Positions 1 to 4,842 of a stretch of DNA of 6,640 nucleotides are shown here, piece after piece (the first letter of the stretch is position 1; each line of letters begins with the position of its first letter). This stretch comes from Actinomycetes bacterium (GTDB lineage: Bacteria; Actinomycetota; Actinomycetes; Actinomycetales; Cellulomonadaceae): positions 1-6,640 of the forward strand of contig JAEYNO010000248.1 of NCBI GenBank assembly GCA_023412515.1, read 5' to 3'. A model generated the notes under the pieces. That model did not search any database. It was given only the letters and a program-made list of their open reading frames with translations, and was not told where the DNA came from. The position numbers and the translations under genes are program-made.

Positions 1-36
1 GACCGGCTCGACGCCCGCGTCTCCGCGGCGACCTGA
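1..36 (+). CDS. 3' end of a plus-strand gene entering from the left (partial, unidentified)
   Basis: Reading frame 1 gives DRLDARVSAAT followed by TGA at 34-36. Every third codon position in these 11 codons is G or C, as expected for coding DNA in this genome. The stop lies shortly before a hairpin that separates it from the convergent repressor gene. The fragment is too short to assign a family or function, and a chance open frame cannot be excluded. Confidence 0.45.
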   Translation, partial: DRLDARVSAAT

Positions 37-51
37 GGCGACGCGGCACGA

Positions 52-82
52 CGCACCCGTGGCGCACCGGGTGCCGGGTGCG
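52..82. terminator. Nested hairpin between convergent genes, candidate bidirectional terminator
   Basis: CGCACCCG at 52-59 is perfectly complementary to CGGGTGCG at 75-82. The 15 bases between them hold a second small inverted repeat (GCACC at 64-68, GGTGC at 70-74). It lies 15 bases after the stop of the left partial gene and 24 bases after the stop of the lacI-type gene on the other strand. There is no T-tract, as is common in high-GC actinobacteria, so the terminator role is inferred from position and stem strength. Confidence 0.5.
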
Positions 83-106
83 CACGGCGGGCGAACCGCG
101 AGCGCG

Positions 107-1153
107 TCAGCCGGCGGCGGGCTCGCCGAGCGTCGACGCGCGCGCGACGACCGAGAAGTCCGCGACGACCTGCTGGTAGGGCCGGTCGGCGTCGGGCGCC
201 TCGATGCGCGCGAGCAGCAGGTCCACGGCGGTGGTCGCGATCTCCTCGCGACCCGGGTGCACGGTCGACAGCGTGGGCGAGGAGTACGCGGTCTCCTCGA
301 TGTCGTCGAAGCCGATGACGGCGACCTGCCCGGGCACGTCGACGCGCCGCAGGTGCAGCGTGTGCAGCGCCCCGAGCGCGAGCGCGTCGTTGAGCCCGAA
401 GACCGCGTCGATGCCGAGGTCGGCGTCGAGCAGGCGCGCCATGGTCTCGGCGCCCGTCGCGCGGTGCCACAGGCCCGCCTCACCGATCAGGGCGGGGTCG
501 AACGGCAGGCCGTTCTCCTCGAGCGCGGCCGCGTAGCCCTGCACGCGCAGCGCGGCCGAGCCGACGGTCTCGCCCGCGTGCGCGCCGACCACGGCGATGC
601 GGCGCCGCCCCTGGTCGACGAGGTGCTGGGTCGCGGCTTTGGCGGCCTCGACGTTGCTCATGGTGACGTGGTCGGCGGGGCCGCCGAAGATCCGCTCGCC
701 GAGCAGCACCAGCGGGTAGTCGACGCCGTCGAGCTCGTGCACGTCGTCCGGGCCGAGGCCCAGGGGCGAGTAGATGAGGCCGTCGGTGAACTGGCGCCGC
801 GCGCCGCGCAGCACCTCGATCTCGCGCTCGCGCACCGCGCCGGTCTGCTCGATGAGCACGGTGAGGCCGCGCGCCTCCGCGGCGCGGATGACGGAGTCGG
901 CGAGCTCGGCGAAGTACGGCAGCGAGAGCTCGGGGACCGCGAGCCCCACCAGGCCCGTGCGCCCGCGCCGCAGGTTCCGGGCCGTGACGTTGACCTGGTA
1001 GCCGAGGTCGGCGATGGCCTGCTCGACCTTCTGGCGCGTCGAGTCGCGGATGTACGGGTAGCCGTTGACGACGTTGGAGACCGTCTTGATGGACACGCCG
1101 GCCCGTGCGGCCACCTCGTGCATCGTCACAGCACCGCTGCGTCGTCCGTTCAC
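107..1153 (-). CDS. LacI-family transcriptional repressor
   Basis: A 348-residue DNA-binding regulator of the LacI/GalR family, usual length about 330-350. The N-terminal helix-turn-helix covers about residues 9-33, with the typical TMHEVAARAGVSIKTVSNVV pattern. A hinge helix follows (VNVTARNLRRGRT, about 54-66), whose Leu61 matches the family's leucine lever that inserts at a central CpG of the operator. The rest is the periplasmic-binding-protein-like effector and dimerisation domain, with family-typical segments such as GLVGLAVPELSLPYF and VIGFDDIEETAYSSP. The GTG at 1153 was chosen because GAGGA lies 5 bases upstream on the coding strand. A start further upstream (to 1273) would add a 40-residue tail not typical of the family, and the ATG at 1121-1123 would cut into the HTH. 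The effector, probably a sugar, cannot be named, and no sugar genes are in the window. Confidence 0.93.
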   Translation of the reverse strand: MNGRRSGAVTMHEVAARAGVSIKTVSNVVNGYPYIRDSTRQKVEQAIADLGYQVNVTARNLRRGRTGLVGLAVPELSLPYFAELADSVIRAAEARGLTVLIEQTGAVREREIEVLRGARRQFTDGLIYSPLGLGPDDVHELDGVDYPLVLLGERIFGGPADHVTMSNVEAAKAATQHLVDQGRRRIAVVGAHAGETVGSAALRVQGYAAALEENGLPFDPALIGEAGLWHRATGAETMARLLDADLGIDAVFGLNDALALGALHTLHLRRVDVPGQVAVIGFDDIEETAYSSPTLSTVHPGREEIATTAVDLLLARIEAPDADRPYQQVVADFSVVARASTLGEPAAG

Positions 1154-1224
1154 GTGCGTCCTCGTCCTCGTCGCGACCTCGTCGTGCGTCGGGCTGCCGG
1201 CCCGCACGGCTGGCGGACCACGCC

Positions 1225-1254
1225 ACCCTACATCGTTGTAGAGATCGAGGGGAA
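1225..1254 (-). promoter_or_regulatory. Candidate promoter of the LacI-type gene
   Basis: On the minus strand TTCCCC (1249-1254) is followed after 18 bases by TAGGGT (1225-1230), which fits the actinobacterial -10 pattern TAnnnT. The predicted transcript would start near 1218 and have a leader of about 65 bases. The -35 is weak, so this rests on the -10, on the overlap with the operator, and on the same layout before the HTH gene at 1944-1973. Confidence 0.35.
1228..1241. promoter_or_regulatory. Putative LacI-type operator
   Basis: CTACATCGTTGTAG is a 14-bp inverted repeat with six of seven base pairs symmetric (only the T/T at 1233/1236 breaks it) and a central CG, the classical layout of LacI-family operators. 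It lies 74 bases upstream of the repressor's GTG and overlaps the candidate -10, so binding would block transcription. It stands out in a region otherwise made of G/C-only repeats. Autoregulation by the adjacent repressor is inferred. Confidence 0.65.
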
Positions 1255-1277
1255 GCCTTCCGGGCCCGGACACACGT

Positions 1278-1303
1278 CGGGCCCGGTCGTCCGACCGGGC
1301 CCG
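1278..1303 (-). terminator. Strong hairpin downstream of the bS22-like gene (distal)
   Basis: Positions 1278-1289 (CGGGCCCGGTCG) are perfectly complementary to 1292-1303, a 12-bp stem interrupted by two bases (in practice about 11 bp with a 4-base loop). It lies between two genes read leftward, after the bS22-like stop and before the repressor promoter, where a terminator is expected. There is no U-tract. Confidence 0.55.
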
Positions 1304-1312
1304 GGGTGCACT

Positions 1313-1334
1313 GCGCGCCGCTGGAGCGGCGCGC
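1313..1334 (-). terminator. Hairpin directly after the bS22-like gene (proximal)
   Basis: GCGCGCCGCT at 1313-1322 pairs perfectly with AGCGGCGCGC at 1325-1334. The effective structure is about 9 bp with a TGGA loop. It begins 3 bases after the stop of the small ribosomal-protein gene and is followed by the second stem at 1278-1303, forming a tandem pair. Terminator or 3'-end stabiliser is inferred from position. Confidence 0.55.
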
Positions 1335-1337
1335 GGC

Positions 1338-1436
1338 TCACTTCTTGTTGCGACGCTGGTGACGCGTCTTGCGCAGCAGCTTGCGGTGCTTCTTCTTCGC
1401 CATGCGCTTGCGACGCTTCTTGATGACGGAGCCCAT
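1338..1436 (-). CDS. Small basic ribosomal protein, bS22/AURKAIP1-COX24-like (32 aa)
   Basis: A 32-residue, extremely basic protein: it begins MGSVIKKRRKRMAKKKHRK and ends TRHQRRNKK, with more than half of its residues Lys or Arg. This pattern is that of the tiny actinobacterial protein described from mycobacterial ribosomes as bS22 (Rv0500B in M. tuberculosis, recalled from memory), related to the AURKAIP1/COX24 domain of mitochondrial ribosomes. Its expected role is as an RNA-binding part of the small ribosomal subunit. The ATG at 1436 is preceded by GAGGA six bases upstream on the coding strand. It lies downstream of the excisionase-type HTH gene, the same order as I recall in mycobacteria, with a 203-base gap that holds its own candidate promoter. 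Two hairpins follow the stop. Confidence 0.88.
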   Translation of the reverse strand: MGSVIKKRRKRMAKKKHRKLLRKTRHQRRNKK

Positions 1437-1459
1437 GTGCGGTCCTCACTCGTGTCCGG

Positions 1460-1480
1460 TCACGGCCCCGGGAGCCGTGA
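1460..1480 (-). other. Leader hairpin upstream of the bS22-like gene
   Basis: TCACGGC at 1460-1466 is perfectly complementary to GCCGTGA at 1474-1480, with a 7-base loop. It would form in the untranslated leader, 23 bases before the ATG. An alternative outer pairing, CACTC at 1447-1451 with GAGTG at 1479-1483, overlaps the stem and reaches to within a few bases of the Shine-Dalgarno. Ribosomal-protein leaders often carry regulatory structures, but here the role is only inferred. Confidence 0.35.
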
Positions 1481-1543
1481 GTGGTGGTCGATCGACGCGG
1501 TGCGCGTTGCTGATCGCCCACGCACGCAGAAGTCCGGGGCCCC

Positions 1544-1549
1544 ACCTTA
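1544..1549 (-). promoter_or_regulatory. Candidate -10 element for the bS22-like gene
   Basis: On the minus strand the hexamer reads TAAGGT, fitting TAnnnT, in a stretch with otherwise few TA steps. No good -35 is seen at the usual spacing (TTCGCG is 19 bases upstream). It would give a leader of about 100 bases, including the inverted repeat at 1460-1480. Confidence 0.3.
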
Positions 1550-1601
1550 CGCGATCGGGCCCCACGTCCGCGAACGGCGGTCGCCGTCCGCACGACGCGC
1601 G

Positions 1602-1638
1602 CCCCGGCCGGGGGCAGCACGGGCGCCCGCGCCGCGGG
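1602..1638 (-). terminator. GC-rich inverted repeats after the HTH gene, candidate terminator
   Basis: Immediately after the HTH gene's stop, CCCGC (1626-1630) and GCGGG (1634-1638) form a short stem. A perfect 12-bp palindrome, CCCCGGCCGGGG, follows at 1602-1613. They separate the HTH gene from the candidate promoter of the bS22-like gene. Such repeats are common by chance at this GC content, so support is modest. Confidence 0.33.
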
Positions 1639-1639
1639 G

Positions 1640-1876
1640 TCAGGACGAGCGACGCTCCTCGTCGACCGCGTGCGTCTCGACGGTCGCCGACGAGCGCAGG
1701 TACGCGTCGAGCGCGTCCTGCGGGACCCGGAACGACCGGCCCACGCGCACCGCGGGCAGCTCGCCCGCGTGCACCAGGCGGTACACCGTCATGCGCGAGA
1801 CCCGCATGAGGTCCGCGACCTCGACGACGGTGAGGAACCGCACGCGTCCCTGCGGCCCGCCCTGCGCGTCGCTCAT
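1640..1876 (-). CDS. Excisionase-type helix-turn-helix DNA-binding protein (78 aa)
   Basis: A 78-residue protein that is almost entirely one winged HTH of the excisionase/MerR-like type. The segment LTVVEVADLMRVSRMTVYRL (residues 15-34) is the HTH, with the recognition helix around 28-37. The wing VRVGRSFRVP (43-52) and the helix DALDAYL follow. The C-terminal 18 residues are polar and probably flexible. The match is to the Rv0500A type of mycobacteria as I remember it (LMRVSKMTVYRLV, PAVRVGRSFRV), which sits beside the same tiny basic ribosomal gene. A phage-excisionase role is unlikely, since no integrase or att-like sequence is present; a chromosomal transcription factor is more probable. 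The ATG at 1876 has AGGAGG 8 bases upstream. Its leader carries an inverted repeat at the expected transcription start and a hairpin around the ribosome site. Confidence 0.9.
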   Translation of the reverse strand: MSDAQGGPQGRVRFLTVVEVADLMRVSRMTVYRLVHAGELPAVRVGRSFRVPQDALDAYLRSSATVETHAVDEERRSS

Positions 1877-1878
1877 GT

Positions 1879-1900
1879 CCCGGCCCTCCTGGTGGCCGGG
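1879..1900 (-). promoter_or_regulatory. Hairpin presenting the ribosome binding site of the HTH gene in its loop
   Basis: CCCGGCC (1879-1885) and GGCCGGG (1894-1900) are perfect complements separated by eight bases. On the minus strand the loop reads ACCAGGAG, so the Shine-Dalgarno core AGGAG is in the loop and its last G's run into the stem, just 2 bases before the ATG. This could modulate translation. The structure is visible; its effect is inferred. Confidence 0.45.
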
Positions 1901-1917
1901 CCCTGCGCCGGCGTCGC

Positions 1918-1936
1918 GCACCCGAGAACCGGGTGC
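1918..1936. promoter_or_regulatory. Inverted repeat at the predicted transcription start of the HTH gene
   Basis: GCACCCGAGAACCGGGTGC has perfect 7-bp arms (1918-1924 and 1930-1936) around a 5-base centre. It starts 7 bases downstream of the candidate -10, so it would cover positions about +2 to +20. It may be an operator, perhaps for the HTH protein itself, or a 5'-end hairpin of the transcript. Confidence 0.4.
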
Positions 1937-1943
1937 CGCCTCA

Positions 1944-1973
1944 ACGATAGTGGCGCGTGTGACGCATGGGGAA
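1944..1973 (-). promoter_or_regulatory. Candidate promoter of the HTH gene
   Basis: On the minus strand TTCCCC (1968-1973) is followed after 18 bases by TATCGT (1944-1949), matching TAnnnT. The leader would be about 60 bases. The arrangement, including a longer shared GGCTTCCCC block at 1968-1976, repeats that found upstream of the LacI-type gene. Confidence 0.42.
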
Positions 1974-2020
1974 GCCGGGACACCCGCACGGCGCAGAGCT
2001 GCCGCGGGCGGGCACCCGAC

Positions 2021-2040
2021 CGGCCCAGCCGACGGGGCCG
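2021..2040 (-). terminator. Weak hairpin downstream of acuC, candidate terminator
   Basis: CGGCCC (2021-2026) pairs with GGGCCG (2035-2040) across an 8-base loop, 27 bases after the acuC stop on the minus strand. The stem is only 6 bp and has no U-tract, so this is tentative. Confidence 0.25.
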
Positions 2041-2067
2041 CGGAGGACGTCTGCGCGCGACGCCCGC

Positions 2068-3276
2068 TCAGTCCAGCTCGGGGTCCAGTCCCAGCGACGG
2101 GAACACCGCCGTGCGCGTTGCGCGCACCGCGCGGTCCACGTCGTCCGCCGGGTCGTACCCCGCCGACCACGGCCGGAACGACGCGCTCGCGTGGTCCGTC
2201 ATCACCGGCACCGCGTCGCGGCCGTACCGCTGCCGCACCACGTCCAGCCAGACCTGCGGCACGCGCGTCGCCGGGTCGACGGGCCGGTGCGCCGCCACGC
2301 CCACCAGGTGGGTCCACGTGCGCGGCACGACGTCGAGGATCGCGTACCCGCCGCCGCCGAGCGCGACCCACCGGCCGGCGCTCACGTCGTGCGCGAGGTC
2401 GTGCAGCAGCATCGCCGCCACGCGCTGCGCGTCGACCGACACCCGCAGCGTCGCGAGCGGGTCCATGCGGTGCGTGTCGCAGCCGTGCTGCGTGACCAGG
2501 ACGTCCGGCGCGAACTCGCGCACCACCGCGGGCACCACCGCGTCGATCGCCCGCAGCCAGCCCGCGTCGTCGGTGTGCGACGGCAGCGCGACGTTCACGG
2601 CCGTGCCCTCCGCTCCCGGGCCGCCGGTCTCCCCCGGGTAGCCCGTGCCCGGGAACAGCGCGAACCCCGTCTCGTGCACCGACACCGTCAGCACGCGCGG
2701 GTCGTCCCAGAACACCGCCTGCACGCCGTCGCCGTGGTGCGCGTCCACGTCGACGTACGCGACGCGCTGCGCACCGGCCGCGAGCAGCGCCCGGATCGCG
2801 ACCGCCGCGTCGTTGTAGACGCAGAACCCCGAGGCCGCGCCGGGCATCGCGTGGTGCAGGCCGCCGCCGACGTTCACCGCGTGGTCCGTCTCGCCGCGCC
2901 ACACCGCGAGCGCCGCGTCGACCGTGCCCTGCACGACCCGCGCGGCGGCGTCGTGCATCTGCGGGAAGACCGGGTCGTCGCGCGTGCCGAGCCCGCGCAC
3001 CAGGTCCGGGACCCCCCGCTCGGCGGCCGCGTGCACCGCCGCGACGTAGGCCGGGTCGTGCACGGTCGCCAGCAGCGCGTCCGACGCCGGCTCCGCGCCC
3101 ACCACCTCGACCCCGGGCGCGTCGAGCAGGCCGAGCTGGGCCGCGAGCGCGACGGTCAGGTCGATGCGGTCCGACGTCATGGGGTGCCCGAACCCGAAGT
3201 CGTACGCGAGGAGCTCGGTCGCCCACACGACACGCAGGGTCGAGGACGCGGCGCGCGTCGCGTCCGGGGCCGTCAT
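2068..3276 (-). CDS. acuC: AcuC-type deacetylase, histone deacetylase superfamily
   Basis: A 402-residue cytoplasmic zinc hydrolase of the arginase/histone-deacetylase fold, expected to remove acetyl groups from lysines. In Bacillus, AcuC acts on acetyl-CoA synthetase; the substrate here is not shown. Visible motifs are YDFGFGHPM near the N-terminus (25-33); the His-His dyad in GGGLHHAMPG (His141, His142); VDVDAHHGDG (zinc ligands Asp178 and His180); QHGCDTHRMDPL with the third ligand Asp267; and GGGGY with the catalytic Tyr311. All key residues are present, so the enzyme should be active. The ATG at 3276 was chosen because GGGAG lies 9 bases upstream and the homologous region starts soon after; an upstream ATG would add 26 Arg/Pro-rich residues. 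It is divergent from the potassium operon across 192 bp. No acuA or acetyl-CoA synthetase gene is in the window. Confidence 0.93.
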   Translation of the reverse strand: MTAPDATRAASSTLRVVWATELLAYDFGFGHPMTSDRIDLTVALAAQLGLLDAPGVEVVGAEPASDALLATVHDPAYVAAVHAAAERGVPDLVRGLGTRDDPVFPQMHDAAARVVQGTVDAALAVWRGETDHAVNVGGGLHHAMPGAASGFCVYNDAAVAIRALLAAGAQRVAYVDVDAHHGDGVQAVFWDDPRVLTVSVHETGFALFPGTGYPGETGGPGAEGTAVNVALPSHTDDAGWLRAIDAVVPAVVREFAPDVLVTQHGCDTHRMDPLATLRVSVDAQRVAAMLLHDLAHDVSAGRWVALGGGGYAILDVVPRTWTHLVGVAAHRPVDPATRVPQVWLDVVRQRYGRDAVPVMTDHASASFRPWSAGYDPADDVDRAVRATRTAVFPSLGLDPELD

Positions 3277-3468
3277 GCGCCCACGCTCCCACCGCCGCCG
3301 GGCGGGTGTCGACCCGACGGGCCGTGCCGCCACCCGTCCGGACGGACGAGGCACGCGCGGCCCCGGCGTCGCGCGTCACGTGCCGTCGGTGCGTGCGCGC
3401 CCCCGGCACGTGCCAGAGTGTGCCTGAGGGCACGTGAGTCACACGCGCGAGGCACAGCGGGAGGCGGG
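3277..3468. promoter_or_regulatory. Divergent acuC/ktrB regulatory region with CACGTG repeats and palindromes
   Basis: These 192 bases should hold promoters for both directions. Three CACGTG hexamers are present at 3377-3382, 3407-3412 and 3431-3436; the middle one sits in the perfect 10-bp palindrome GGCACGTGCC (3405-3414). A perfect 12-bp palindrome, CCGTCCGGACGG, lies at 3334-3345, and a small hairpin GTGCC-TGAG-GGCAC at 3420-3433. No TA dinucleotide occurs, so no TAnnnT -10 hexamer can be drawn on either strand. I do not recognise a c-di-AMP (ydaO-type) riboswitch here. Function is inferred from position. Confidence 0.5.
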
Positions 3469-4842
3469 ATGGCGGCGGGTCCCGGCCTGCTCTGGCGCGC
3501 GCGCGAGTACGTCGACCGGTCCGCCCGGCAGTCCCCCGCCCGGCTCGCGCTCGGCGTGTTCGCTCTTGTCATCGCGATCATCACGGTGCTGCTCTCGGCG
3601 CCCTGGGCCACCGCGCACGGCGGCCGCGCACCCCTCATCGACGCGCTGTTCACCGCGACGTCCGCGACCACCGTCACCGGGCTCGTGGTCGTGCCCACGG
3701 GCGAGTACTGGTCCACGTGGGGCCTGGTCGTCATCCTCGTCGCCATCAAGATCGGCGGGCTCGGGGTCATGACGCTCGCGTCGCTGCTCGGCATGGCCGT
3801 GTCGCGGCGCATCGGGCTCACGCAGCGCCTGCTCGTGTCGTCGGAGACCAAGGTGACGCGGCTCGGCGAGGTCGGCTCGCTCGTGCGGACCGTCATCGTC
3901 ACGTCCACCGTGCTCGAGGTCGCGATCGCGATCGTGCTGTTCCCGCGCCTCGTCGTCCACAACGAGGCCGTCGGCGAGGCCGCCTGGCACGCGCTGTTCT
4001 ACGCCGTGTCGGCGTTCAACAACGCGGGCTTCGTGCCGACCCCCGAGGGCCTCGCGCCGTTCGTGTCGGACTGGTGGATGCTGCTGCCGATCATCGTCGG
4101 CGTGTTCATCGGCTCGCTCGGCTTCCCCGTGATCCTCAACGTCGCCAACCACCTGCGGGAGCCGCGACGCTGGAGCCTGCACTCCAAGCTCACCATCACC
4201 ACGAGCATCGGGCTCGTCGTGTTCGGCTCGGTCGTCGTCGCCGCGTTCGAGTGGACCAACCCCGGCACGTTCCGGCCGCTCGACCCCGGCGGGACGGCGC
4301 TCGCGTCGCTGTTCGCGGGCGTCATGCCCCGCTCGGGCGGGTTCTCCACGGTGGACGTCGACCAGATGCACGAGGGCACGTGGCTGCTGCTCGACGCGCT
4401 CATGTTCGTCGGCGGCGGGTCCGCGTCCACCGCGGGCGGCATCAAGGTCACGACGCTCGCGGTCATGCTGCTCGCGATCGTGGCCGAGGGGCGCGGCGAC
4501 CGCGACGTCGAGGCGTTCGGCCGACGGATCCCGCGCGAGTCGCTGCAGGTCGCCATCGCCGTCGGGTTCGTCTCCGCGACCATCGTGCTCGTGTCGTCGC
4601 TGCTGCTGCTGGCCATGACGGGGCTCACGCTCGACCGCGTGCTGTTCGAGGTGATCTCGGCGTTCGCGACGTGCGGCCTGTCGACCGGCATCACGGCCGA
4701 CCTGCCGACGCCCGCCAAGTACGTGCTCGTCGTGCTCATGTTCATCGGCCGGACCGGCACCATGACGCTTGCGGCGGCGCTCGCGCTGCGCAACCGTCGT
4801 CGTGTCATCCGCTACCCGGAGGAGAGACCCATCATTGGCTGA
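3469..4842 (+). CDS. ktrB: Potassium uptake channel subunit, KtrB/TrkH family
   Basis: A 457-residue integral membrane protein of the TrkH/KtrB superfamily, the pore through which K+ (sometimes Na+-coupled) enters the cell. The four-repeat pore layout is visible. P-loop 1 is TATSATTVTGL (Gly71), P-loop 2 AVSAFNNAGF (Gly187), P-loop 3 MPRSGGFSTVD (Gly291) and P-loop 4 SAFATCGLSTG (Gly403). The flexible gating loop GGGSASTAGGIKVTT lies at 315-329, and the conserved Arg428 is in FIGRTGTMTLAAAL. The first membrane segment begins near residue 26. The length fits KtrB rather than the longer proteobacterial TrkH. The ATG at 3469 has GGAGG four bases upstream, a short spacing, but upstream codons give no family-like sequence. 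The last codons include AGA and ATT, embedding the Shine-Dalgarno and start of the next gene. It pairs with the RCK subunit that overlaps its stop. Confidence 0.95.
   Translation: MAAGPGLLWRAREYVDRSARQSPARLALGVFALVIAIITVLLSAPWATAHGGRAPLIDALFTATSATTVTGLVVVPTGEYWSTWGLVVILVAIKIGGLGVMTLASLLGMAVSRRIGLTQRLLVSSETKVTRLGEVGSLVRTVIVTSTVLEVAIAIVLFPRLVVHNEAVGEAAWHALFYAVSAFNNAGFVPTPEGLAPFVSDWWMLLPIIVGVFIGSLGFPVILNVANHLREPRRWSLHSKLTITTSIGLVVFGSVVVAAFEWTNPGTFRPLDPGGTALASLFAGVMPRSGGFSTVDVDQMHEGTWLLLDALMFVGGGSASTAGGIKVTTLAVMLLAIVAEGRGDRDVEAFGRRIPRESLQVAIAVGFVSATIVLVSSLLLLAMTGLTLDRVLFEVISAFATCGLSTGITADLPTPAKYVLVVLMFIGRTGTMTLAAALALRNRRRVIRYPEERPIIG
4818..4837 (+). promoter_or_regulatory. Ribosome binding site and TTG start of ktrA inside the end of ktrB
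   Basis: GGAGGAG at 4818-4824 is a strong Shine-Dalgarno, 10 bases before TTG at 4835-4837. The TTG lies in the next frame across the ktrB codons ATT and GGC. It decides the ktrA start: the in-frame ATG at 4769 lies deep inside ktrB and would add 22 Arg-rich residues foreign to the family. Confidence 0.75.

Noticed and set aside
1640..1876. Phage excisionase as part of a mobile element
   Set aside because: No integrase, attachment-site repeat, tRNA or compositional break is nearby. The neighbours are housekeeping genes and the pairing with a ribosomal protein gene points to a chromosomal regulator.
1877..3442. An open frame fusing the HTH protein to a long Arg/Gly/Ala-rich upstream extension
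   Set aside because: The extension is the out-of-frame reading of acuC. The HTH protein has a strong Shine-Dalgarno and ATG at 1876 and the expected family length from there.
1966..3468. A long plus-strand open frame running antisense to acuC and continuous with ktrB, as if ktrB had an extra 500 N-terminal residues
   Set aside because: The translation is Arg/His/Pro-rich low-complexity sequence typical of the antisense shadow of a GC-rich gene. acuC on the other strand has complete catalytic motifs, and ktrB has its own start and ribosome site at 3469.
3277..3468. A c-di-AMP riboswitch before the potassium genes
   Set aside because: Such riboswitches often precede ktr/trk genes, but I could not find the conserved blocks, and the region is dominated by short palindromes. 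A covariance-model search would settle it.
3434..3772. A plus-strand GTG-started frame (MSHTREAQREAGW...) overlapping the ktrB start
   Set aside because: After about 20 residues it becomes Ser/Pro/Arg-rich out-of-frame sequence of ktrB. No good ribosome site precedes it.
4769..4834. ATG at 4769 as the ktrA start
   Set aside because: It would overlap ktrB by 74 bases and add an Arg-rich leader unlike the family. The TTG at 4835 has a well-placed GGAGGAG.
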